From the NCBI GenBank assembly GCA_964436935.1, contig CAYTES010000033.1:1-15954 (forward strand): a DNA stretch of 15,954 nt. The letters are read 5' to 3'. The stretch is from CAYTES01 sp964436935 (GTDB taxonomy: Bacteria; Patescibacteriota; Gracilibacteria; UBA1369; UBA12473). Numbering within the stretch: the stretch's first letter is position 1; the number at the start of each line of letters is the position of its first letter. Both the position numbers and the translations under genes were made by a program. Shown piece after piece: positions 6,425 through 13,230 of the stretch. Below the pieces are notes generated by a model. The model was not told the DNA's origin and ran no database searches. It saw only the letters and a list, made by a program, of their open reading frames with translations.

Positions 6425-7135
6425 ATGTTGTTCAATTTATTCAATGATCGTTTTATCTATCGACGCTTGGATGGTCTGAAAGGATTCTTCGAAAAAGCCC
6501 CTGGTGCCGTTACGGGCGAACCCGTAAAGCATGTGGGAGAGGTGGCAGGGGAGTTGGGAAAAGCGGTGGAACATTTTGGAAGTGCGGTACGAGAATTAGT
6601 CGGTGGAATTGCTTTTTCGACCGTTGAAGTGGAAGAAACACTGGAAAAAGTTATCGTCGAAGATCTTGCCATTCCGGTAGGAACGCTTCTAAGAGGAGAA
6701 GCGGAAGGCATTTTACAGATTGTTGCAGATGCTCCAAGGAGTGCATTCAACGGCAAATGGAAAGCGGCGGGAGACTCTGTTTTGAAGGGAATTGGAAATA
6801 TTGCCCTTACCCCCTTTAAGGCGGGATTAAATCTCCTGAAAGGAATGGTTTCCATCCCGGTTCATGTCACAATGGGGGCAGTACGAGCGGCCAGCCATTT
6901 CACGGGTATTGGAGTTAAACAAGAGGGGAAAAGTTCTAAGGCTAAATTAAAAGAATACGGCTTGATTCCCGGAATACGAGATGTGGGAAAAAGCCTCTGG
7001 GGATTTGTCACCTCGCCCTTTGGAAGGCGAATGAAGGCTAAAATGACCGAAAGAACCGGAACGGAGAAATTGATGAATATCAATACGGAGAAACTGGTAA
7101 AGATGAATACAGAGCCATTATTCCCAAGAACCTAA
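6425..7135 (+). CDS. Unknown 236-residue protein, amphipathic, with C-terminal octad repeat
   Basis: I do not recognise this protein. It has no signal peptide and no clear membrane helix. The composition is Gly/Ala/Val/Lys-rich with a long series of amphipathic segments (about residues 14-165) punctuated by GxxxG-like spacing. Proline-containing turns follow (IPVGTLL, TPFKAGLNLL, IPVHVTMGAVRAA), and a basic region comes after 165 (KQEGKSSKAKLKEYGL, GRRMKAKM). The last 24 residues are three copies of an 8-residue unit beginning T-E-[KP]-L. The pattern suggests a membrane-surface or membrane-associated protein (inference only). The ATG at 6425 follows a strong promoter without a Shine-Dalgarno. 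It converges with the pseudouridine synthase gene, with 23 bases between stops. Confidence 0.75.
   Translation: MLFNLFNDRFIYRRLDGLKGFFEKAPGAVTGEPVKHVGEVAGELGKAVEHFGSAVRELVGGIAFSTVEVEETLEKVIVEDLAIPVGTLLRGEAEGILQIVADAPRSAFNGKWKAAGDSVLKGIGNIALTPFKAGLNLLKGMVSIPVHVTMGAVRAASHFTGIGVKQEGKSSKAKLKEYGLIPGIRDVGKSLWGFVTSPFGRRMKAKMTERTGTEKLMNINTEKLVKMNTEPLFPRT
7061..7132 (+). repeat. Three 24-bp tandem repeats in coding sequence
   Basis: Units begin at 7061, 7085 and 7109. They encode TEKLMNIN, TEKLVKMN and TEPLFPRT directly before the stop. Units 1 and 2 share most bases (ACGGAGAAA at each start); unit 3 has diverged. The 24-bp period keeps the frame. Confidence 0.7.
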
Positions 7136-7158
7136 ATAAAAAAGGTGGATAGATTCCT

Positions 7159-8115
7159 CTAGTTTTTGTCTATTATGTTGCTCAAATCTTCCGGAAGGGG
7201 AGCCTCGTAATGGACCTTTTTCCCTGTGGTGGGGGAGAGAAATTCAATGGAGGTGGCATGAAGAAAGGGACGTACTAATCCATGCGCTTTCGCCAGGAGA
7301 TTGATGGATTTTGTACCATAGACGGGATCACCGACAATGGGGTATCCAATAGCTTCACAATGAACCCTGATTTGATGGGTCCGACCGGTTTCAATGCGTA
7401 CTTTCAACAAAGAACTTTTACAAGGAACGTCCATCCATCTCAGTACTTCATAATGGGTCAGAGCGTAACGACTTTTAGGATGAGTACTGATGGTTATTTT
7501 TTGACGGTGTTTTTCATTCCGTGTCAGAGGAGCCTCGATAGAGCCCTGCTTGGGAGTCAGATGTCCCACGACCAAAGCGGTATACAGCTTGATGATGGTC
7601 TTGGATTCAAACTGTTTCGCCAAATTTCGATGAGTTTCATCATTCTTGGCAATAACCATGATTCCCGAAGTACCTTTATCCAAGCGATGCACAATCCCGG
7701 GACGATTCACTCCTCCCATATGGCTCAATTGATCCTTGAAATGACTTTTAAGCGCTTCCGTAAGGGTTTCACTATGTACCCCGGCTCCGGGGTGAACCAC
7801 CAAGCCCGCAGGCTTATCGATCACGGCATAATTCTGGTCTTCGAATAGTACCTTGAGTTTTAAAGTGGATTTCGAATCGGGCTTCATACTATTGAGGAGA
7901 CTGACTTCACCATACTCAACAACATCATTTTCTTTCATGGAATAATGAGAAGAAACCTTCCGTCCATTCACTTTTATTTCTCCCGTTTTAATTTTTTTTT
8001 GCCACGCACTTCGACTTTTTGAAGGATCCTGATCGCTCAACCAACGGTCTAATCGAAAACCGACTCCTTCGGAATCCATTTTTCCCAATTGTTTTGAAGT
8101 TGGCGCAGAGATCAT
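7159..8115 (-). CDS. RluD/RluC-family 23S rRNA pseudouridine synthase
   Basis: A 318-residue protein. An N-terminal S4 RNA-binding domain spans about residues 21-70 (RLDRWLSDQ, KIKTGEIKVNGRKV), followed by the RluA-type catalytic domain. Key motifs are DKPAGLVVHPG (about 100-110), the catalytic HRLDKGTSG with D146, a KxY segment (IIKLYTALVVG) and ETGRTHQIRVH. The family isomerises uridines in 23S rRNA; RluC, RluD and YlyB-type members cannot be told apart from motifs alone, so no symbol is given. A TTG at 8121 would add two residues, but the ATG at 8115 is preferred. There is no Shine-Dalgarno. It is divergent from tyrS and shares the 20-nt element described at 8135-8301. Confidence 0.92.
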   Translation of the reverse strand: MISAPTSKQLGKMDSEGVGFRLDRWLSDQDPSKSRSAWQKKIKTGEIKVNGRKVSSHYSMKENDVVEYGEVSLLNSMKPDSKSTLKLKVLFEDQNYAVIDKPAGLVVHPGAGVHSETLTEALKSHFKDQLSHMGGVNRPGIVHRLDKGTSGIMVIAKNDETHRNLAKQFESKTIIKLYTALVVGHLTPKQGSIEAPLTRNEKHRQKITISTHPKSRYALTHYEVLRWMDVPCKSSLLKVRIETGRTHQIRVHCEAIGYPIVGDPVYGTKSINLLAKAHGLVRPFLHATSIEFLSPTTGKKVHYEAPLPEDLSNIIDKN

Positions 8116-8206
8116 TTTCAACTACACTGTATCTTAGAGCATGCTTAGAATCTACCTATTTATCTTTTTGCGTCTTTTTATGCCCAACGTTGTTGCTCCT
8201 CCTCGT

Positions 8207-8225
8207 CGTATCACTTCCTGATACG
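8207..8225. other. 7-bp stem-loop inside the rluD-family/tyrS intergenic element
   Basis: CGTATCA-CTTCC-TGATACG is a perfect 7-bp inverted repeat with a 5-base loop. No T-run follows on either strand, so it does not look like a terminator. It may be part of a structured RNA or a protein-binding site. Confidence 0.45.
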
Positions 8226-8257
8226 CCTTCGTCGTCGCGCCTAGTCGGACATAAAAA

Positions 8258-8285
8258 TTCATTAAAAAGTATTTCAATATATAGA
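8258..8285 (+). promoter_or_regulatory. Weak candidate promoter for tyrS-recG
   Basis: TTCATT (8258-8263) and TATAGA (8280-8285) are 16 bases apart. The -10 and predicted start (near 8292) fall in the right arm of the inverted repeat, so a protein binding that arm would control tyrS. No T-box leader is present. Confidence 0.3.
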
Positions 8286-8326
8286 TTCTAAACATGCTCT
8301 AGATTTATCTTTTTAAAAAGGGAAGT

Positions 8327-9520
8327 ATGAACGACGCGATCACCCATTTGCTGACTAGAGGAACCGTTGATGTCATTGTACGAGAGGATTTGGAGCAAAA
8401 ACTGAAAGCGGGAAAGCCGCTTCGGGTGAAATTAGGGATTGATCCCACGGGTTCAGTATTGCATTTGGGACATGGAGTTGTTTTTCGAAAGCTTCGCGAA
8501 TTTCAGCGCTTGGGGCATCAGGTTATTTTTTTAATTGGTGACTTTACCGCTCGCATTGGAGATCCAACAGGTCGGTCCGTCGAAAGAAAGCCCATGACCG
8601 ATGAAGAGATTGAATCCAATATGAAAAATTATATTGACCAAGCGGCCCGTATTTTAGATATGGATCGTGTGGAAGTGCGTTACAATTCCGAATGGTTAGG
8701 GAAAATGGGTTTTAAAGAAATCATTCAATTGGCGGCAAAGGTGACCTATGCTCAAATTGCGCAGCGTGCGGATTTCAAGCACCGCATTCAAAATGAGTTG
8801 GATTTGAGTCTTCAAGAATTCATGTATCCGATCATGCAAGGGTATGATTCGGTGGCGCTTCATGCCGATGTGGAGTTGGGTGGCAGTGATCAAAAATTCA
8901 ATCTGTTGATGGGACGACAGATTCAGGAACGTTACGACCAAACTCCTCAGAGTATCATGACTTGCGCCATTTTGGAGGGATTGGATGGCGTAGAAAAAAT
9001 GAGTAAAAGTTTAAATAATTTCATTGCCCTGAATGAGCCTCCTCAAGAGATGTACGGCAAAATCATGTCGCTTCCCGATAGTATGCTGATTCGCTATTTT
9101 GAGTTGACGACCGATCTCTCCCTGAAAGAGGTTGAGCAGTTCAAACAAGATTTGACATCCGGCATGAATCCCCGTGATTTAAAACGACGTTTGGGACGAG
9201 AGCTTGTGACGTTGTATCATGATGCGACCGCGGCGGAAGAAGCGGAAGCCCATTTCATACAAGTTTTCAGTCAAAAACAACTTCCGGATGAAATTGAAGA
9301 GCGAATTATTTCCCCGCAAGGCCCAATCTTATTGATTGATTTGCTGCACGAAGTCGGCTTAGCCTCTTCTAAAAGTGATGCCCGCCGGTTGATTCAAGGA
9401 GGAGGAGTTCGCGTGGATTCACAATCGGTAACTGAGTTGGAGCACAAAGTAACCTTTTCTTCGAACGGCATTTTGATTCAAGTTGGTAAGCGGCGGTTTC
9501 TTAAGGTAAAATTGACTTAG
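8327..9520 (+). CDS. tyrS: Tyrosyl-tRNA synthetase
   Basis: A 397-residue class I aminoacyl-tRNA synthetase that charges tRNA-Tyr. The signature HLGH (46-49) follows KLGIDPTGSVL, and the second signature is KMSKS (224-228). The stretches LIGDFTARIGDPTG (69-82) and QGYDSVALHADVELGGSDQKFN are typical of the TyrS type with the shorter insertions (TyrZ-like subfamily). A C-terminal S4 RNA-binding domain covers about 335-395 and looks complete (SSKSDARRLIQGGGVRVD). The ATG at 8327 is preceded by AAGGGAAG, which lies too close to the start to be a good Shine-Dalgarno. recG follows three bases after the stop, so the two genes are surely co-transcribed. Confidence 0.96.
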   Translation: MNDAITHLLTRGTVDVIVREDLEQKLKAGKPLRVKLGIDPTGSVLHLGHGVVFRKLREFQRLGHQVIFLIGDFTARIGDPTGRSVERKPMTDEEIESNMKNYIDQAARILDMDRVEVRYNSEWLGKMGFKEIIQLAAKVTYAQIAQRADFKHRIQNELDLSLQEFMYPIMQGYDSVALHADVELGGSDQKFNLLMGRQIQERYDQTPQSIMTCAILEGLDGVEKMSKSLNNFIALNEPPQEMYGKIMSLPDSMLIRYFELTTDLSLKEVEQFKQDLTSGMNPRDLKRRLGRELVTLYHDATAAEEAEAHFIQVFSQKQLPDEIEERIISPQGPILLIDLLHEVGLASSKSDARRLIQGGGVRVDSQSVTELEHKVTFSSNGILIQVGKRRFLKVKLT

Positions 9521-9523
9521 CGT

Positions 9524-11575
9524 ATGCAAGCCCATCCTTCTCTTTTGCAAACCAAACTTTCCGAGGCCTTACGGACCACACGGCCTCATTTGGAAGATTT
9601 GCGTTATTTGGGACTTCACACGATTGAAGATTTTTTCCATTATTTCCCCCGATCGTATCGTGATCAGACGGATTTATCGACTGTCGCGGAATTAAGAACG
9701 GATCAACTGAATGTGGTACAAGGGAAATTGAGTGGCATCTTTCATCGCACCACGCATTCGGGAAAATTCATGACCCTTGCCCATTTTAGTGATTCCACCG
9801 CTTCCGTGGAAGTCATGTGGTTCAATCAACCCCATTTGAAACAACTCTTAAGGAATGGTGATGAGGTTATTCTAACGGGAAAAGCAAAGTGGGATGGTCA
9901 TAAAATCACGCTGATGAGTCCTCGATACGAACCCCTTCGAGTGAAACAACTTCATACCGCGCGATTGGTTCCGGTGTATCATGAGCACAACCGAGTCACC
10001 TCCAAATGGATTCGCGAGAAAATCAATCCGTTGCTGAAGGGCACGGCTCTTTTGGAAGATTACATGCCTTCGTGGATTGTAGCGGGTGATGGGTTGATGC
10101 CCTATACCTTAGCGGTTCGTACAGTTCATGACCCCAAAAATGAAGAAAAACTTTTTGCGGCTCGCCAGCGATTGGCCTTTGATGAGCTTTTTTTGTTGCA
10201 ACTCAATGCGCTTCAAAAGCGTTTGGAATTCAGAGAATCCTCAAGAAATAATCAGCGAAAAATGGAATTGGATCCGGAATGGAAACCTTCGTTTTACCAG
10301 CAACTTCCGTTTCCACTCACTCAAGCCCAACAACGCGTCATGCAAGAAATTTGGGAGGATTTGAGATCGCCCTATCCCATGATGCGCTTGTTGCAGGGCG
10401 ATGTGGGCTCCGGAAAAACCGTCGTGGCTGCTTTTGGGCTATTTCATTCCATAAAAGCTGGCTTCCAAGGAGTACTCATGGCCCCCACTGAAATTTTAGC
10501 CAAGCAACATTTTGAAAGTTTCTCAAAGCTATTGAAGCCCTTTGGTTTTAATATCCAATTTCTGACAGGAAGTTTATCCGGATCACAAAAAGAAATGGTT
10601 TTAAGACAGATCGCTACGGGAACCGTGGATTTGGTGATTGGAACGCATGCATTGATCCAAGAAAGAGTTTGCTTCGCTAAACTGGGACTTGTAGTGGTGG
10701 ATGAGCAGCATCGTTTTGGGGTCAAGCAACGAGAACGACTTCAGGAGCAGGGGAGTCCTCACATACTTCATCTTTCCGCAACGCCCATTCCAAGAACGTT
10801 GGCTATGGTGGTGTATGGCGATCAGGATGTGTCGATTTTGGATGAGTTACCACCCGGACGGCAAACCATCATTACTCGACTTGTGCCTGAACAGAAGCGA
10901 TTGGACGCGGAGCGATGGATTGCCGATCAAATTCAAAAAGGGCGTCAGGTGTTTATTGTATGTCCGCTGATTGATGAATCGGATGTATTGGGGGTAAAGG
11001 CGGTAACAAAGGAGTATGAACGGCTTTCCAGTGAAGTTTTTAGTGCTTTTCGGGTGGGATTATTGCATGGAAAACTCAAGCCGGCGGAAAAAGAAGCTGT
11101 GATGGAGGCATTCAATGGGGGGGGCATTGATATTTTAGTTTCAACATCGGTAGTGGAGGTGGGGATTGATGTGCCGAATGCAACGATCATGTTGATTGAG
11201 GGGGCGGACCGGTTTGGCTTGTCCCAGTTGCATCAATTTCGGGGTCGAGTGGGCAGGGGAAAACACCAATCCTACTGTTTTTTATTCACAGAGTCGACTT
11301 CTGATGAAACGATTCAGCGATTGAAGGCGTTGGTGGAACATTCCAGTGGATTTAAGCTGGCGGAAATTGATCTATTGTTGCGAGGGCCCGGTGAAATTTA
11401 CGGAGTAAAGCAAAGCGGAATTCCCGATTTAAAAATGGCATCGCTTGGAGATGCGGAATTGATTCACCGAGTACGGCAAGCCGCTGAAATCCTGATGGCA
11501 AAAGACCCTTATCTTAAAGAACACCCCTCGCTACGATCGAAAATGGAACAGGATACAAACGAGAAAGAAAAATAA
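9524..11575 (+). CDS. recG: ATP-dependent DNA helicase RecG
   Basis: A 683-residue protein, normal for RecG, which remodels stalled replication forks and Holliday junctions. The N-terminal wedge/OB region spans about 20-150 (IEDFFHYFPRSYRDQTDLS). The helicase core has the Q-motif region FPLTQAQ (263-269), Walker A GDVGSGKT (292-299), APTEILAKQH (320-329), DEQH box VVDEQHRFG (391-399) and LSATPIPRTLAM (417-428). The second RecA domain has STSVVEVGIDVPNA (540-553) and QFRGRVGRG (571-579). The RecG-specific LLLRGPGEIYGVKQSG (617-632) is present, with IYG in place of the common FLG. It begins three bases after tyrS and ends with tandem stops TAATAA. Confidence 0.97.
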   Translation: MQAHPSLLQTKLSEALRTTRPHLEDLRYLGLHTIEDFFHYFPRSYRDQTDLSTVAELRTDQLNVVQGKLSGIFHRTTHSGKFMTLAHFSDSTASVEVMWFNQPHLKQLLRNGDEVILTGKAKWDGHKITLMSPRYEPLRVKQLHTARLVPVYHEHNRVTSKWIREKINPLLKGTALLEDYMPSWIVAGDGLMPYTLAVRTVHDPKNEEKLFAARQRLAFDELFLLQLNALQKRLEFRESSRNNQRKMELDPEWKPSFYQQLPFPLTQAQQRVMQEIWEDLRSPYPMMRLLQGDVGSGKTVVAAFGLFHSIKAGFQGVLMAPTEILAKQHFESFSKLLKPFGFNIQFLTGSLSGSQKEMVLRQIATGTVDLVIGTHALIQERVCFAKLGLVVVDEQHRFGVKQRERLQEQGSPHILHLSATPIPRTLAMVVYGDQDVSILDELPPGRQTIITRLVPEQKRLDAERWIADQIQKGRQVFIVCPLIDESDVLGVKAVTKEYERLSSEVFSAFRVGLLHGKLKPAEKEAVMEAFNGGGIDILVSTSVVEVGIDVPNATIMLIEGADRFGLSQLHQFRGRVGRGKHQSYCFLFTESTSDETIQRLKALVEHSSGFKLAEIDLLLRGPGEIYGVKQSGIPDLKMASLGDAELIHRVRQAAEILMAKDPYLKEHPSLRSKMEQDTNEKEK

Positions 11576-11590
11576 TAAAACGATAAGGTA

Positions 11591-11636
11591 AGGAGGAGCA
11601 ACAAAGGCCGCCCCACCGCAGCGAAGTCAAAAAGAC
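11591..11636 (+). repeat. Second copy of a short motif pair also seen upstream of tyrS
   Basis: AGGAGGAGCAACAA (11591-11604) followed by AAAAAGAC (11629-11636) also occurs on the minus strand at 8203-8190 and 8179-8172, in the same order but with a shorter gap (10 instead of 24 bases). It lies in the 96-bp gap between the converging recG and transglycosylase genes. That gap holds no gene. On the minus strand it contains CTTTTTTTGTCTTTTT after the transglycosylase stop, which may serve as a weak terminator. Confidence 0.4.
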
Positions 11637-11671
11637 AAAAAAAGTGCTCAATGGGAGATTTTGAACAGGCT

Positions 11672-12538
11672 TTAAGATTTAATTTTAGGGCCTAAAGGTG
11701 AAATAAAAGAACCAGGAGACTGAGTGCGGTAAAACTCAGCCAATCGTTTGTATGGATTTAAATAAACCGTTTCTTTTGGATTATAAGGTTCATACAGTCC
11801 ATATTTCCAATGAAAAGCAACGGCGCTCCATACTTCTTCATCCGGTTTATTCTTAAATCGATCACTTTTTCGCAATACCTCATAAAAAAGTTTGGCATAA
11901 CCGGTCACAAATCTCTCAGCATTTTGCCTTGGATCAAAAATATTCGTGAGGGGAGAAATGGATTTTAAATCAATCCAACGACCAAGTTTTTGCATTTTCA
12001 TAGCCCAGTAATAGGCCTTTTCTTTTTGAGGATCGGACGCTTGAGGAGATTCGATACAAAAAGGATAAGGGCTTCCCTGATACATCCAGCCGGTGAGCTG
12101 ATATAAACCGCCCCCTCTGGGGTGAGGATCATCGCTGTAAAAAGAACAGGCGGGATTAGGGGCATCCCACTCTTTTCCATCATTGTATCGATCGGTTGAA
12201 TTGACAAGGTAAGAATTCAAAGTGGATTCGCAATGAGCCATGGCCGCCAAAAACCAAAACGGAATCCCATAGTGCTCTGAAAGATCTGCCAATATAGCCA
12301 AAACTTCCTCAGGACTATACTCTTGCCTTTTTTCATATTGGGGCTTTGGGGTGGAAGTCTTTGTCAGAGTCGGAGGTTGAGGAGGGGGATCCGCGAACGC
12401 GGGTGGCGCAGTCGCAATAAGAACCGCCATGATTTGCAACCCTATTAAGCGAGATAGATTTTGAGTCGTTGCATTTTTTGGCACAGAAGTTTTAACTCGT
12501 GCCTTGGGAGGATGAAATTCAAGATTTTCATGGGACAT
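11672..12538 (-). CDS. Secreted SLT-type lytic transglycosylase
   Basis: A 288-residue protein from ATG 12538 (a TTG at 12553 would add five residues). A basic N-region, a hydrophobic core (about 32-47) and AFA before Asp form a signal peptide with cleavage near residue 49. A Pro/Thr-rich linker follows, then an SLT/lysozyme-like domain: the catalytic-glutamate motif AHCESTLN (E104), the GGGLYQLT motif (142-149) that replaces the usual G-L-x-Q-[IVL], and a helical tail with AERFVTGYAKLFYEVL and EVWSAVAFHWKYG. The family cleaves the MurNAc-GlcNAc bond in peptidoglycan. C131 and C161 may form a disulfide. It is third in the minus-strand block after the giant and 150-residue proteins, with its own -10 and possibly leaderless. 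Confidence 0.8.
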   Translation of the reverse strand: MSHENLEFHPPKARVKTSVPKNATTQNLSRLIGLQIMAVLIATAPPAFADPPPQPPTLTKTSTPKPQYEKRQEYSPEEVLAILADLSEHYGIPFWFLAAMAHCESTLNSYLVNSTDRYNDGKEWDAPNPACSFYSDDPHPRGGGLYQLTGWMYQGSPYPFCIESPQASDPQKEKAYYWAMKMQKLGRWIDLKSISPLTNIFDPRQNAERFVTGYAKLFYEVLRKSDRFKNKPDEEVWSAVAFHWKYGLYEPYNPKETVYLNPYKRLAEFYRTQSPGSFISPLGPKIKS

Positions 12539-12570
12539 CAATAAATTATACAATAAAAAACAATTTATTG
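12539..12570 (-). promoter_or_regulatory. Palindrome over the -10 box of the transglycosylase gene
   Basis: CAATAAATT (12539-12547) and AATTTATTG (12562-12570) form a perfect 9-bp inverted repeat with a 14-base loop. On the minus strand a perfect TATAAT (12550-12545) lies partly in the arm. Seven bases after it is the ATG at 12538, so transcription would begin at the start codon (leaderless). The -35 (TTTCAA, 17 bases upstream) is weak. The palindrome may be an operator or, as RNA, a weak end for the preceding gene. Confidence 0.45.
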
Positions 12571-12583
12571 AAACCCATTATTA

Positions 12584-13036
12584 CTAACCATTGCTTCTCC
12601 AGGACCTAAAACGATCCCATAAACTTCTTCTTTCTTGCTGAAGTTCCGGAGAGGAAGGAACTCGCATTTCTTTTTGATGAAAATCTTCGGTGACTTGTGC
12701 AAGGGGCGCCTCAATTGAACTAAAAAATTGTTCAATTTCCCTTTTACTAACGGAAAATCGAAATAAAAGCGTCCTTGCGATTTGTGCATTGAGTTGTGTT
12801 AAGCCCGGCTTAAGTCGTGCAATGAGGTTTAAAACCGATTGATCACCAAGAACATTGAATAGAGTTCGCATACTGTCCGGTGTTCGATCTTTCTCGTCCA
12901 ATTGGACAAAAAGCCCAATAATCTCTTCAAGGGGAATGTTTTGGGGAGCCCTACTAAGGGCATAATACAGCCGAGTCACGTCTATTTTAATGAGGATTTT
13001 TTGAGTTACTGCTTCGACTTCTTCAGAGTCCTCCAT
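12584..13036 (-). CDS. Unknown 150-residue soluble helical protein
   Basis: I do not recognise this protein. It begins MEDSEEVEAVTQKILIKIDV, has no signal peptide or membrane helix, no cysteine, and appears almost wholly helical (LEEIIGLFVQLDEKD, MRTLFNVLGDQSVLNLIARL, KREIEQFFSSIEAPLAQV). The C-terminus is Arg-rich (QERRSLWDRFRSWRSNG). The ATG at 13036 has no Shine-Dalgarno; a TATAAA eight bases upstream would make it near-leaderless, though the region is too AT-rich to be sure. It sits 45 bases before the transglycosylase ATG and 194 bases after the giant gene, in the same direction. A cytoplasmic adaptor of that block is a guess only. Confidence 0.7.
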   Translation of the reverse strand: MEDSEEVEAVTQKILIKIDVTRLYYALSRAPQNIPLEEIIGLFVQLDEKDRTPDSMRTLFNVLGDQSVLNLIARLKPGLTQLNAQIARTLLFRFSVSKREIEQFFSSIEAPLAQVTEDFHQKEMRVPSSPELQQERRSLWDRFRSWRSNG

Positions 13037-13122
13037 TTTTAAATTTTATAAAATAAGAGTTCATAGTATTAGGAAGTGAAAGTCTTTTCAAGTTTTTCTT
13101 TGGGAATTCCAATGATAAGTAG

Positions 13123-13162
13123 TATTTAACTTTGTACAAGATATATTGTGCAAAGTTAAATA
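13123..13162. other. 40-bp near-perfect palindrome, 17-bp stem
   Basis: TATTTAACTTTGTACAA (13123-13139) pairs with TTGTGCAAAGTTAAATA (13146-13162) around the loop GATATA. All positions pair except one, which is a T-G wobble on the plus strand and an A-C mismatch on the minus strand. No T-run follows on either strand, so an intrinsic terminator is unlikely. It lies in the 194-bp gap (13037-13230) between the giant gene and the 150-residue gene. Apart from it I see no gene there. Confidence 0.8.
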
Positions 13163-13230
13163 AGGCTCAAAATTTGCGATTTAAGCGGGTTTTTAAGTTT
13201 GTCCCCTCTCTTTGTATGTTTCTTAATTTT

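Larger units (their letters stand above)
8135..8301. repeat. 167-bp intergenic element with 20-nt terminal inverted repeats
   Basis: The left arm (8135-8154) is TAGAGCATGCTTAGAATCTA. The right arm (8282-8301), reverse-complemented, differs at one base. Read towards each gene, the same 20-mer sits 25 bases before the tyrS ATG and 19 bases before the pseudouridine synthase ATG. Each arm contains TAGA-N-TCTA, and the left arm also has the palindrome AGCATGCT. A direct repeat ATTTATCTTTTT follows each arm on the plus strand (8158-8169 and 8303-8314). The interior has a 7-bp stem-loop. No open frame of its own is convincing. This could be a shared operator of divergent genes or a small MITE-like element. 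Confidence 0.75.

Noticed and set aside
6785..6910. Possible paralogy between the 236-residue protein and residues 100-165 of the giant protein
   Set aside because: Both have Gly/Ala-rich amphipathic stretches with similar spacing (IPVHVTMGAVRAA against MPITIAKLHAFAG), but identity is too low by eye to separate from composition.
7282..7848. Plus-strand frame of 188 codons
   Set aside because: It is entirely antisense to the pseudouridine synthase gene with clear family motifs; the translation has no recognisable domain.
8116..8326. T-box leader upstream of tyrS
   Set aside because: The predicted leader is short (about 35 bases) and I find no T-box consensus or specifier-loop architecture. 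The plus-strand frame at 8019-8291 is a shadow of the opposite gene.
397..13036. Genetic code 25 (UGA read as glycine)
   Set aside because: All full-length family proteins (Obg, Pth, L21, TyrS, RecG, pseudouridine synthase) read through without any TGA and use GGN for their conserved glycines, so the standard code fits.
13123..13162. Intrinsic terminator for the giant gene
   Set aside because: The stem is long but no T-run follows on the minus strand, so it is listed as a palindrome of unknown role.
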